Shown piece by piece: positions 35,381 to 43,971 of a stretch of DNA of 64,000 nucleotides. This DNA comes from Acidimicrobiaceae bacterium (GTDB lineage Bacteria; Actinomycetota; Acidimicrobiia; Acidimicrobiales; UBA8190), in NCBI GenBank assembly GCA_003151955.1, contig PLZB01000081.1, forward strand, positions 1 to 64,000, given 5' to 3'. The notes under the pieces are model-generated. The model did not search any database. It saw only the letters and a program-made list of their open reading frames with translations, and was not told the origin of the DNA. Position numbers and translations under genes: made by a program. Numbering within the stretch: position 1 is the first letter of the stretch; the number at the start of each line of letters is the position of its first letter.

Positions 35381-35711
35381 TCAGCCTGAGGGGTCGGGGG
35401 CGGTCAGGAACGACGCCTGGCAGAAGATGCAGTAGGTGCCGGCCACAGACGGGGGCCCCGCAAATTGGGGCAGTGCTGAGGCGGGAGGGACCGCTCGGCG
35501 GGAGCTCGGGCTTGAGGGAGGAGGTCACCGGGTCGACGACCTGGTGCCGCTGCCGGCGGGCCCGGAGGAGGGGCCTCAGAAGGGGGGAACAGACCATGCC
35601 GACCATGACGACGACCTAGACGGCGATGGCGTAGCCGCCGCCCCAGCCGACGGTGACCAGGTTGCTCCGGATCAGGCCGCCCGCCCCGACGATCATGGGA
35701 ATTGTCATCAT
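35381..35711 (-). pseudogene. Broken gene for a membrane protein with zinc ribbon
   Basis: On the minus strand MMTIPMIVGAGGLIRSN begins behind a G-rich leader, and a membrane segment follows (GWGGGYAIAV). It is interrupted by TAG at 35616-35618, exactly where a Trp (TGG) would continue into VVVMVGMVCSPLLRPLL. The frame goes on through RARRQRHQVVDP to ICGAP, then shifts near the G/C run 35451-35459 into GTYCIFCQASFLTAPDPSG and a TGA. One nonsense and one frameshift separate an otherwise coherent small membrane protein with a C-terminal CxnCxxC ribbon. Confidence 0.68.
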
Positions 35712-35821
35712 GAAGCCCCCCGATGCACGGGCCGAATTGTAGCCGGGGACACCCGGGTCAGGACCAGGTATCCCCGGCGGACTCGTCGTCGTCGGACGCC
35801 CCGACGAGGATCGGGCACCCC

Positions 35822-36298
35822 CTACCGGAAGACCATGCAGGAGGTGGTCCCGGTGGCGTAGAGGCGGCCGGTGTCGTCGGTGACCCTGCCCTCGGCGGTG
35901 GCGAGGCGTCCTCCGAGGTGGAGGACCCGGCCCTCGGCCACCAGGGTCCGGCCGTCGAGGGGGGCGGCCCGGAGGTAGCTGACGGAGAGGTCGACGGTGG
36001 TCGAAACGGCCCCGGGGGGGAGGGAGGAGTGGACGGCGCAGGCCATGGCCGAATCGAGCAAGGTGGCGGTGATCCCCCCGTGGAGGGTCCCCTGGGGGTT
36101 CCCGAAGTCGGGGCGGGTCTCGAGGGCGAAACGGACCATCCCCTCCTCGACGTCGACGATCCGCATCCCGAGGAGACCGGAGACCCCGACGGCGGTGGGG
36201 CCCCGGTCCATGAAGGAGCGGATGACCTCGAGGCCTGAGAGCACCCCCGCCGACCGCTCCCCCGCCTCCGGCTCCGACATGACCTCAGTGAGTTCCAT
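35822..36298 (-). CDS. PaaI-type hotdog thioesterase
   Basis: A 158-residue single-hotdog protein that hydrolyses acyl-CoA or aryl-CoA thioesters. The conserved FGNPQGTLHGGITATLLDSAMACAVHSSL near residues 70-95 includes the helix with the active-site Asp. VSTTVDLSVSYLRAA is the long hotdog strand. TAGGGT lies exactly six bases before ATG 36298, supporting this start and a leaderless mRNA; ATG 36280 is the alternative. It is divergent from an HxlR regulator whose own -10 box lies 34 bases away, so it is probably controlled by it. Confidence 0.9.
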   Translation of the reverse strand: MELTEVMSEPEAGERSAGVLSGLEVIRSFMDRGPTAVGVSGLLGMRIVDVEEGMVRFALETRPDFGNPQGTLHGGITATLLDSAMACAVHSSLPPGAVSTTVDLSVSYLRAAPLDGRTLVAEGRVLHLGGRLATAEGRVTDDTGRLYATGTTSCMVFR

Positions 36299-36345
36299 TT
36301 CGTTACCCTATGTCAGTTCCGTTTCAGAATGCAAGGTTGTAGGGT
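36291..36345. promoter_or_regulatory. Divergent leaderless promoters with direct-repeat operator
   Basis: Minus-strand TAGGGT (36310-36305) serves the thioesterase and plus-strand TAGGGT (36340-36345) serves the HxlR gene, each six bases from its ATG. Between and over them are two direct repeats AGTTCC(A/G)TTTC at 36291-36301 and 36315-36325, 24 bases apart, a likely regulator site. Confidence 0.6.
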
Positions 36346-36351
36346 GGGGGG

Positions 36352-36807
36352 ATGCGATGGAGCGAGATCGGTGGCCAGGACTGCTCGGTGGCCCGGACCC
36401 TGTCGGTGGTGGGCGAGCGCTGGACGATGCTGATCCTCCGGGAGTCCTTCCGGGGGACGAGGCGGTTCGAGGACTTCCAGGAGCGGACGGGGGCGGCCCG
36501 GCCGGTGCTGTCCGAGCGGCTCCGGTCGCTCTGCGACGACGGCGTCCTCGAGCGCCGGCCCTACTCGAACCATCCCGACCGGTTCGAGTACCGGCTGACG
36601 GCGAAGGGACTCGACCTCTACCCGGTCATCGTCTCCCTCCTGCGGTGGGGGGACCGGTGGATGGACGAGGGGAACGGGCCACCGATGGTCCTCCGGCACC
36701 GGGACTGTGGGGCCGTCATGGTCCCGGAGCTGGCCTGCCCCGCCTGCGGGGCGGCGGTCGGGGCCCGGGACGTCGAGGTCGTCACCTCGGCTCCGGCAGT
36801 GGCCTGA
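36352..36807 (+). CDS. HxlR-family transcriptional regulator
   Basis: A 151-residue winged-helix regulator. The HxlR core spans residues 10-105: DCSVARTLSVVGERWTMLILRESFRGTRRFEDFQERTG, then VLSERLRSLCDDGVLERRPY and the wing FEYRLTAKGLDLYPVI. A short C-terminal zinc-ribbon-like tail (RDCG, then CPACG) follows. Such proteins sense small electrophiles or aromatic ligands. It sits divergently next to the thioesterase with shared operator-like repeats, and the next gene overlaps its stop (TGATG). Confidence 0.93.
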   Translation: MRWSEIGGQDCSVARTLSVVGERWTMLILRESFRGTRRFEDFQERTGAARPVLSERLRSLCDDGVLERRPYSNHPDRFEYRLTAKGLDLYPVIVSLLRWGDRWMDEGNGPPMVLRHRDCGAVMVPELACPACGAAVGARDVEVVTSAPAVA

Positions 36808-37664
36808 TGGACGGCCCCCGGACGGCCCGCCGGATGTGGCGGCTCCTCGAGCCGGTCCACGCCGTGACCTACTTCGCACCGGAGTCCGTCGAGGCTCTGA
36901 AGGCAGTGGGGTTGAAGGGGTTCTGGATGGCCTACTTCGCGGGGCGGTCGGCCCCCATGGGTCGGGTCGGGGCCGCCACCGTCTCGGCCAGCTTCTACAA
37001 CTTCGCCCCCTTCCTCGTGGACCGGGCCATCCCCGACGCCTGGGGGTTCGCCGAGCCGGCCGAGGTCCTCGGGGCCCGGCTGGCCGGGGTCGACCTGGCC
37101 CTCCGGCGGCTCCTCGGACCCCTGGCCGACGGGCCCGAGGTGGCCGAGGCGGCCGAGCTGGCCTGGGAGGCCTCCCGGTCGGCGGTCTGCGACGGCCGGG
37201 TCCTGGCCGCCGCCAATCAGGCCCTCCCCCGCCCCGACGACCCCCTCCTGGCCCTCTGGCAGGCGGCCACCACCCTCCGGGAGCACCGGGGGGACGGCCA
37301 TCTGACCAGCCTCGTGAACGCCGGCCTCGACGGCCGCCAGGCCCACGTCACCCTGGTGGCCTCGGGGGCCATCCCCCGGACCACCCTCCAGGCCGCCCGG
37401 GGCTGGACCGACGGGGAGTGGGCCGAGGCCGAGGAGGCCCTCATCGAGCGGGGCTGGCTCGACGGGGACGGGGCCTTCACCCCGACCGGATCCGAGGCCC
37501 GGGCCACCGTCGAGGCCGACACCGACCGGCTGGCCGCCGGACCCTGGGAGGCCCTGGGAGAAGCGGCCTGCGACCGGCTGGCCGCCCTGGCCCGCCCCCT
37601 GACACTCGCCATCTCGGGGGCCATCCCCTTCCCCAACCCGATCGGGCTGGCCCCCACGGAGTAG
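36807..37664 (+). CDS. SCO6745-like helix-turn-helix protein
   Basis: A 285-residue protein of the SCO6745 family common in actinobacteria. It starts ARRMWRLLEPVHAVTYFAPES and includes the segment LKGFWMAYFAGRSAPMG, then a C-terminal winged-helix-like part (ARGWTDGEWAEAEEALIERGWL). The biochemical role is unknown; it is usually annotated as a putative regulator. ATG 36807 overlaps the HxlR stop, so they are coupled. Confidence 0.85.
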   Translation: MDGPRTARRMWRLLEPVHAVTYFAPESVEALKAVGLKGFWMAYFAGRSAPMGRVGAATVSASFYNFAPFLVDRAIPDAWGFAEPAEVLGARLAGVDLALRRLLGPLADGPEVAEAAELAWEASRSAVCDGRVLAAANQALPRPDDPLLALWQAATTLREHRGDGHLTSLVNAGLDGRQAHVTLVASGAIPRTTLQAARGWTDGEWAEAEEALIERGWLDGDGAFTPTGSEARATVEADTDRLAAGPWEALGEAACDRLAALARPLTLAISGAIPFPNPIGLAPTE

Positions 37665-37801
37665 CTCCGGGCCGGTTGACCCCGGCGCTAGGCCCGACGG
37701 GGGTCGGAGATCTGGGTTCGGGGCCACCCTCGTCTCGGGAGCAGAGACGGCGCTTCCCGAATATCGTGGCGCCCGACCAGCCACGACAAGGGAGGGGCCT
37801 C

Positions 37802-38122
37802 ATGCCGAAGTACCTGCTCGAAGTGAACTACACGCTCGAAGGCATCAAGGGTGTCAAGTCCCAGGGAGGCTCGGCTCGGGTCGATGCCGCAACCGAGTTG
37901 ATCGAGGGCCTCGGCGGAAAGGTCGAGTCCTTCCATTTCGCCTTCGGTGGCACCGATGTCTTTGTCATCGCCGATCTTCCCGACAACGTTTCCGCTGCTG
38001 CAGCAGCGTTCACGGTGTGCGCCGGGGGTGGAGCCACGGCGAGGACGGTCGTGCTGCTCACGGCGGGCGAGATCGACGCCGCGGTCGGGAAGGTCGCCAC
38101 GTATCGACCCCCGGGAAGCTGA
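37802..38122 (+). CDS. GYD-domain protein
   Basis: A 106-residue alpha/beta protein resembling the GYD family. MPKYLLEVNYTLEGIKGVKSQGG begins the domain, followed by VESFHFAFGGTDVFVIADLPD and a C-terminal helix-strand ending EIDAAVGKVATYRPP. The family has no assigned function. AAGGGAGGGG precedes ATG 37802 at the proper distance. Composition here starts to be less G+C-rich, continuing through the methyltransferase gene. Confidence 0.85.
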   Translation: MPKYLLEVNYTLEGIKGVKSQGGSARVDAATELIEGLGGKVESFHFAFGGTDVFVIADLPDNVSAAAAAFTVCAGGGATARTVVLLTAGEIDAAVGKVATYRPPGS

Positions 38123-38271
38123 CTCTCGGGGGAGTTCCGTCGGCCGCGTCAGTCCCGGAATGGACGCGACCCGCTCCAGGCGCTCGGGGATACCCCCCTC
38201 TTGATCTTCGGGGATAGTCCTCGGCGGGATGCGGGACGGGGCTCGGCCTAGCGGCATCGGGAAGGACAGCG

Positions 38272-38916
38272 TCAGACTCCGGAGGTGGCGGTCCCGACAA
38301 TCAGCGGGCGGACCACTGGGCTGATCCAGCGCAGTCGATCCTCCCGAATCTCCTCTGTCCGAAGCGAAGAACCTTCGATTGTCAAGGCAGTGTCCCGGTT
38401 GCACTGGCACCCGCAGGCGTACCAGCTCCACGATCTGTTGAGCCTGTCCTGCCACCTGGCTGCCCGGGGTGAGGCCGAACGCACATGCTCAGCGAAGAGG
38501 AAGGCACCACCTGGGCGCAGGATCCTATCGACCTCGGCCAGCACCCGGATCGGGTCGCGCACGGTACAGAGAACGAGAGTTGAAACAACTGTGTCGAAGC
38601 TGGCGTCATCGACCGGGATGCTCTCGGCAGCCGCCTCCAAGACTGATGCAACAGGCAACCCGCGCTCTACACGCTTCCGCAGCTTGGCCGCCATGTGCCA
38701 GTCGGGTTCTGTGAGCACCAACTCGGATACCTGTTTCGAGTAGTGCGCGATGTTGAGTCCGGTTCCCGCCCCGAGCTCCAGCACCCGTCCCGTTGCGCGG
38801 CCTACGAGATCTCGGCGGATGTCACGGAAGCCTCGCCTCTCTGCAAGCGCAAAGGCTGCGTCGTACACGGTGGCGAAGACTCGACCCCAGACGGCATCGT
38901 AGGTGGCGCTGGGCAA
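38272..38916 (-). CDS. Class I SAM-dependent methyltransferase
   Basis: A 214-residue enzyme with the Rossmann SAM-binding motifs: RVLELGAGTGLNIAHY (motif I), LVLTEPDWHMAAKLRKR, ESIPVDDASFDTVVSTLVLCTV (motif III region) and LRPGGAFLFAEHV. It resembles the UbiE/phospholipid methyltransferase-like group; the substrate is unknown. TTG 38916 is chosen because AGGAGGAGG ends three bases before it; an in-frame ATG at 38967 lacks a ribosome binding site. The region is A/T-richer than most of the window, suggesting it was acquired. Confidence 0.85.
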   Translation of the reverse strand: MPSATYDAVWGRVFATVYDAAFALAERRGFRDIRRDLVGRATGRVLELGAGTGLNIAHYSKQVSELVLTEPDWHMAAKLRKRVERGLPVASVLEAAAESIPVDDASFDTVVSTLVLCTVRDPIRVLAEVDRILRPGGAFLFAEHVRSASPRAARWQDRLNRSWSWYACGCQCNRDTALTIEGSSLRTEEIREDRLRWISPVVRPLIVGTATSGV

Positions 38917-39009
38917 AGTCCTCCTCCTGTCACGCCTGAGAATAGATCGTTCACACAGCCAATGCATCGACTCCGGATGCGGGAGACTCCCCCGAAGGGC
39001 CGAGCGTGG

Positions 39010-39780
39010 TCACGGCTCCTCCTCCGGTGTTGGGCGTCGGTCCCGGCGGCCGAGCCGCGTGGCGAGGAAGTGGAGGGTCCCGGCGAAGGCCTCGTCGGTG
39101 ACGGCTGCGTGGGTCCCGGGGTGGGCGTGAAGGCTCTTGTCGACGGAGCCGAGGTCGTCGAAGAGGTCGAGGGAGCTGGTCCGGGGAAAGATCTCGTCGT
39201 CCCACTGGAAGAGGAAGTGGACGGGGCAGGTGACGGCGGCGGCGGCGGCGGTGACCCGGCCGATGGCCGGCCCGGCCCGGCCCATGAGCCCGAAGACGGC
39301 GGCCTCGAACCGGGGGTCGGACGCGACCAGGGGGAGGCCGATGATGGTCCCCATGGAGAGCCCCCAGTAGCCCACCGGGCCGGTTCCCACCTCGGGGAGG
39401 GCCCGGGCCGCCTCGAGGGCCCCCTGCCAGTCGGCCACCATCCGGTCGGGCATCTCCGGGTCGGAGGACCAGAGCCCGACGAAGGCCAGGAAGGCCTCGG
39501 GGGTGGACTCGAGGCGGTCGGCCCGGCGGTCCCCGTGGACGGGTCCGTCGATGGCCAGGACAGCGAAGCCCTGGCGGCCGACGAGATGGTGGGCCAGGGC
39601 CTCGATGGAGTCGTGCCGCTTCGAGTCCGAGGCCCCGTGCCCGGCCAGGACCAGGGGCCGCTCCCCCACCGCCCCCTCCGGGGTCCACAGCAGCCCGGGG
39701 ACGACCCGGTCGTCGACCTCGACGGTGAACCCCCGGACCCGGACCCCGGCCTCGACGGTGTCCTCCCCCGTGAACTCCAT
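39010..39780 (-). CDS. Alpha/beta hydrolase (dienelactone-hydrolase-like), copy 1
   Basis: A 256-residue serine hydrolase. Visible features: oxyanion region LVLAGHGASDSKRHD, a conserved IDGPVHGDR, nucleophile Ser in GLSMGTIIGLPL, Asp in QWDDEIFPR and His in HPGTHAAV. It is closely similar along its whole length to the gene at 43972, which also encodes 256 residues. Its ATG overlaps the stop of the upstream metalloprotease gene (ATGA), so the two are translationally coupled. The substrate is unknown. Confidence 0.88.
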   Translation of the reverse strand: MEFTGEDTVEAGVRVRGFTVEVDDRVVPGLLWTPEGAVGERPLVLAGHGASDSKRHDSIEALAHHLVGRQGFAVLAIDGPVHGDRRADRLESTPEAFLAFVGLWSSDPEMPDRMVADWQGALEAARALPEVGTGPVGYWGLSMGTIIGLPLVASDPRFEAAVFGLMGRAGPAIGRVTAAAAAVTCPVHFLFQWDDEIFPRTSSLDLFDDLGSVDKSLHAHPGTHAAVTDEAFAGTLHFLATRLGRRDRRPTPEEEP

Positions 39781-41756
39781 CAGCCCCCCGACCCGCCGGC
39801 GTTGCAGGTCGTCACCGCCGTGGCAGCCAGCTGCCGGAGCGCGGCGGTCTGGGCGTCGGAGAGGTTCCCCGAGACCAGGGCGGAGAGGTCGGAGGGGCCC
39901 AGGGCGCTGATGACCTGGTCGGCGACGCAGCCGCTGGGCCCGATCCCGACGTTGTCCTGGGTCATGATCCCGTCGATGATCTGGGACCGGGCCGAGAGGA
40001 GGTCGAAGGCGGCGGGATCGAAGGTGGGGACGGCCGGACCGGAGATGCCGGGATCGCAGGAGCGGAGCTCGACCCGGGAGCCGGTCTCGGTGCCGGTGGC
40101 TCCGGGGAGCCCCACAGCCCACTGGTTCACGGCGCCCAGCAGGGTGTCGGCCTCGGCCGTGGTGCCCATCCGGACGTCGACGGCCTCGCAGACCTTCCTA
40201 GCCAGGCTGTAGACGACCGAGTTGTCCCCCTGCCAGCCCTGGACGCCGGTCCAGGCCGGCTGGTAGCCGATCCGGGTGCCGAGGATCTCGAAGAAGCTGG
40301 CCATCCCCACCGGGCCCGAGGGTCCGCCAGTCTCCTGGTGGCCCCCCTTGGGGATCGTCGGGCTCGACACCGAGGCCGGGGTGAAGCCCTTCGGATAGGT
40401 CACCGGCTCGACGATCTGGGCCTCGGCCACCGGGGGGTCCCGGAAGGCGGCGTCGATGGCGGCCGTCCCTCCCGCCGCCACCAGCGAGTCCACGTAGGTC
40501 GGTCCGAAGGCGTAGGGGAAGCTCAGCTGGTCCCCGAGGATGGCGGGAACGTCCGAGGCCTGGTTGGAGCGACCCTGGGCGGCCTGGTTCTCCTGGTCGT
40601 AGGTGGCCTGGTCGGCCTGGGAGAGGGACTGCTGGTAGAGGTTCTGGGTCCGCACCGCGTCCCCCTCGATGAGGGAGGTGAGGGCCGTCCCGTCCCCCGA
40701 GATGTTGTTCTGGAGGGACGTCAGGTCGAAGTACTGGTCCTGGAGGGCGTGGGTCAGCTCGTGGGAGAGGGTGACCCGGACGAAGGGGGTCATCGTCGAG
40801 CCCCGGACGAAGACGGTCTTCTTGGAGGGGACGTAGAGGCCGATGACGTCGGACTGGACCAGGTTGTTCTGGGCCGAGGCCAAGTTGACGTCCCCGTGGA
40901 CCAGCCCCATGGCCCGGAGCGACTCCAGCTCGACCTGGAGGGAGGCCCGCTGGGACTGGTTCGAAGGCTGGGGGACGGCCACCGCGGCGTTGAATTTGGC
41001 GTCGTCGAGAAAGGAGACGGCCACGGGATGCTTGAAGGTGAGGCCCCGGTGCTGCTCCACGAAGTGGACGATGTCGAGGACCTTCGGGTCCCACTGCGAC
41101 GGGTAGGGCGAGGACCGGCCGACCACGAAGACGAAGACCCCGGCCAGGACGATGGCGGCGGCGGTCACGGTGGCCACGACCTTGACGGGCCGCCCCCGCT
41201 TCCTCTTCCCCCCCGGCACCGGGCCGTAGCCGGGCTGGTTGGGGTTGCCGTAGGCACCCGGGGGCGGGTAGGCCCCGGCCCCATAGCCCTGAGACGGGTA
41301 CCCCGGGGCCGGATAGGCCGGCTGGGGGCCGTAACCGGGGGCCGTCGAGGCCGGGTAGCCCCCGGGGGGCGGGTACGCGCCAGGGGGCGGGTAGGCGCCG
41401 GGAGGCGGGTAGGCGCCGGGAGGCGGATAGGCGCCGGGAGGCGGGTAGGCGGGCGGGGCGGCGGCGGGTGGGGGTGACCAGGGAGGCGGAACGCCGGCCG
41501 CAGCCGGGGCCGGGGCGATCGGGGACGGGTCCCAGGGCAGGGCGTCGTGCGGGGGTGGTGCGAAGGGGACCGGCTCCGGGCCGGCAACGGCGACCGGGGC
41601 CGCCGTTTCGACCGGGGCCACCGGGGCCGGTGGGACCGGAGTCGGTGGGACCGGAGTCGGTGGGACCGGGGGGACATATGAGGCGTGGAGCTCGGGCGGG
41701 TACCACCTCCCGTCGGAGGCAATCCACCACCCTGGACCTCCCGATACCTCGCTCAC
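39780..41756 (-). CDS. Membrane zinc-metalloprotease-like protein with GWWxASDGRWYPPE tag
   Basis: A 658-residue protein. Residues 7-22 are the tag GPGWWIASDGRWYPPE, seen in many acidimicrobial membrane proteins. Residues 30-190 are Pro-rich, with five or more AYPPPG repeats and a Lys/Arg patch (GGKRKRGRPVK). One membrane helix (VVATVTAAAIVLAGVFVFVVG) follows. The large extracellular domain has HELTH at residues 332-336 within LSHELTHALQDQYFDL, a zinc-binding active-site motif, with an EGDAVR segment about 40 residues later as a possible third ligand. GTG 41756 has GGAGGGGG upstream. Its stop overlaps the hydrolase gene. Confidence 0.83.
   Translation of the reverse strand: MSEVSGGPGWWIASDGRWYPPELHASYVPPVPPTPVPPTPVPPAPVAPVETAAPVAVAGPEPVPFAPPPHDALPWDPSPIAPAPAAAGVPPPWSPPPAAAPPAYPPPGAYPPPGAYPPPGAYPPPGAYPPPGGYPASTAPGYGPQPAYPAPGYPSQGYGAGAYPPPGAYGNPNQPGYGPVPGGKRKRGRPVKVVATVTAAAIVLAGVFVFVVGRSSPYPSQWDPKVLDIVHFVEQHRGLTFKHPVAVSFLDDAKFNAAVAVPQPSNQSQRASLQVELESLRAMGLVHGDVNLASAQNNLVQSDVIGLYVPSKKTVFVRGSTMTPFVRVTLSHELTHALQDQYFDLTSLQNNISGDGTALTSLIEGDAVRTQNLYQQSLSQADQATYDQENQAAQGRSNQASDVPAILGDQLSFPYAFGPTYVDSLVAAGGTAAIDAAFRDPPVAEAQIVEPVTYPKGFTPASVSSPTIPKGGHQETGGPSGPVGMASFFEILGTRIGYQPAWTGVQGWQGDNSVVYSLARKVCEAVDVRMGTTAEADTLLGAVNQWAVGLPGATGTETGSRVELRSCDPGISGPAVPTFDPAAFDLLSARSQIIDGIMTQDNVGIGPSGCVADQVISALGPSDLSALVSGNLSDAQTAALRQLAATAVTTCNAGGSGG
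41365..41455 (-). repeat. 18-base tandem repeats coding AYPPPG
   Basis: Five near-perfect 18-base units lie in frame in the Pro-rich part of the metalloprotease gene. They are coding and not an intergenic array. Confidence 0.85.
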
Positions 41757-41936
41757 CCCAGCCCCCTCCGGATCGGGTCAAGGGTAGCCCCGTCCCGGGA
41801 CCTGTCCGGGGAGGGCGACTGCCGAGCCCGACCTCACCTTCCGGTCGGAAGCGGCCTGTCTCCTTTCCGGCCTTCGCAAGGTCCGAGGTCCGGTCCGGTT
41901 CCTCAAGCGGGAACACCCCGACGACGAAAGGCGACG

Positions 41937-43582
41937 ATGGATCGAGGATCGCGATCCACGTCCCGTCGGCGCGCCGCCTTCGTGTGCTCGGTCTTCTTCG
42001 TCGCCGGTGTGGTCGGTGCCCGCGGCTCCCCGGTCCTCTTGGCCTCGGCGGCAACGTCATCGTCGCCGGTTTGCGCCACGGCGGCGGCCACTCCCCCGAT
42101 CGGGGTCTATGCCGGGGCCGCGTCGCCGTCGGGGCTGGCCGGCTTCGCCGCCTCGACCGGTGCCCCGGTCACCCTGGCCTCCGACTTCCTCCCCGGCCAC
42201 GCCGGTTCTCGGGCATGTCGGACCCGCAGCAGCTCGCCCGGCTGCTCGGCCCGTGGCAGGGCAGCGGCTGCCGGCTGGTCCTGGGAGTGCCCAGCATCCC
42301 CACCGACTCGAACGGCAACGCCTCGGGAACCCTGGCCCAGGGGGCATCCGGCGCCTACAACACGTCCTTCACCGTGTTGGCCCACACCCTTGTCAATGCC
42401 GGGTTCGGCCATGCCATCTTGCGCCTGGGCTGGGAGTTCGACGGCGGCTGGTTCAAGTGGTCGGTGTCGAACGACACCGATGCCGCCAACTTCGCCGCCT
42501 ACTGGCGCCAGATCGTCACCGCCATGCGGGCCGTCCCGGGAGCATCGTTCTCCTTCGACTGGAATCCCTCGGGCGGACTCGTCTCCTGGAACATCAACAA
42601 CGCCTACCCCGGGGACGCCTACGTGGACGAGGTCGGCCTCGACCGCTACGACCAGACTTGGAACTCGCCCCAGACCCCGCAGGTGGCCTGGAACGATCTC
42701 ACCACCATGCCCGACGGCATGAACTGGCTCGCCAGCTTCGGGACAGCCCACGCCAAGCCGATCACCCTGCCGGAATGGGGCGTGTCGACCCGCTCCGACG
42801 GCCACGGACTTGGCGACGACCCCTCCTTCGTCAACCGGATGGAAACGTGGATCGCGTCGAACCACGTGGCCTGGACCAGCTACTTCAACTTCGACGAGGC
42901 CCCGAACGAGTACCACGCCGTCACCGACGGACGATTCCCCAACTCGTTGACAGCCCTCCAGGGCCTCTTCGCCACACCACCCCCACCCCCGCCGACGACG
43001 GTTCGGACCACCACGACCACCATCTCGGCTTCCCCCGCCACGTCCAGCTACGGACAAACGGTCTCGGCGTCGGCCGCGGTCACCCCGGCCCCGACCGGCG
43101 GCACCGTCCAGTTCACCGTCGACGGGGTCAAGGTCGGTGGACCGCTGACGGTGGCTTCCTCCGCCGGCCACGCCACAACCGCCCTCGGGGAGCTCGCCGT
43201 CGGCAGCCATCAGATCACGGCCGGCTACACCGGTGACATCACCGACGGGCCCAGCACCGCCTCGGCCACCGTCAACGTCACCTCAGCTCCGTCCTCCCTC
43301 GTCGGAGCCAATGCCAGCGTGTCGACCAGCCTGCTGTCCAGATCCGTCAGGATGGCGGCCACGTTGACCTCGACCGTGACCAGCGCTGCCATTCCCGGAC
43401 AGCAGGTCGCCTTCGCCACCAGCGGAAACGGACCCACCTGCACCGCCACCACCACCGACTCGGGCGTGGCGTCCTGCACCGTCCAACTCGGTCTCCTCAG
43501 CCCCAACCCGACCAGCTACACCGCCGCCTACGCCGGGAACGCGGATCACCGGTCATCGACCACCGCGGCAGCCGTGCACTGA
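41937..43582 (+). pseudogene. Frameshifted secreted mannanase-like (GH26-type) glycoside hydrolase
   Basis: A signal peptide and the first catalytic segment (IGVYAGAASPSGLAGFAAS ... TLASDFLPGHAG) run in one frame from ATG 41937. AAAGG lies five bases before that start. At about 42204 the protein continues one frame over as FSGMSDPQQLARLLGPWQG, as if one G were missing from a GG before TTC. The second part has VLGVPSIPTD, LRLGWEFDGGWFKW (likely acid/base Glu), WNPSG and LPEWGVS (likely nucleophile Glu), then an Ig-like repeat (SYGQTVSASAAVTPAPTGG). The family resembles beta-mannanase-like secreted enzymes. A sequencing error would look identical. Confidence 0.8.
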
Positions 43583-43648
43583 GAGCACCTCCTGCGCCTG
43601 CCCTCCGACGAGGGCGACGTCCCCCATGGGTGGAACACGGGAACGTGA

Positions 43649-43971
43649 ATGCTTCGTCACCTCCGACCGCGGTTCGTCGTGCCCACGTCGGCCATGGCGG
43701 TCGTTGTGGGACTCTCAGTACTGGGCGGCTTCCGTGTAACAAGGGTGTGGTTGCTCACGAGCCTGCTCCCGATTCCCCTTCGCCAACAGTGACGACGCTC
43801 CGGAACCTGGTCCGACCACCACCGCGGCGCTCGCCGTTGCTCCTTCGACCACGGCCACGGCCACGACAATCACCGCCCGTGGTCCACAGCTCTGAGCATG
43901 CCCCCCGTCGGCCATGCCACCGCATTGGGATGCGGGCCTGCCCTCCAGTGCCTGGTCGCCGACGCCGCGCT
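43649..43971 (+). pseudogene. Remnant of a small secreted protein
   Basis: ATG 43649 opens a signal-peptide-like segment (MLRHLRPRF, then AMAVVVGLSVLGG) that ends at TGA after 47 codons. A Thr-rich stalk continues in another frame (DDAPEPGPTTTAALAV, then TTATATTITARG). It is followed by a piece resembling the start of a secreted Cys-containing domain (GHATALGCGPALQCLVADAA), which runs into the convergent hydrolase gene. Several frame changes and the truncation mark it as decayed. The assignment to one ancestral gene is inference. Confidence 0.45.

Noticed and set aside
36460..36600. GGTTCGA-type sequences as tRNA T-arms
   Set aside because: They lie inside the HxlR coding frame (and one in the GGDEF gene near 5090) without acceptor or anticodon arms; no tRNA was found.
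41365..41455. Regular 18-base repeats considered as iterons
   Set aside because: They code AYPPPG units inside the metalloprotease gene and are in frame.
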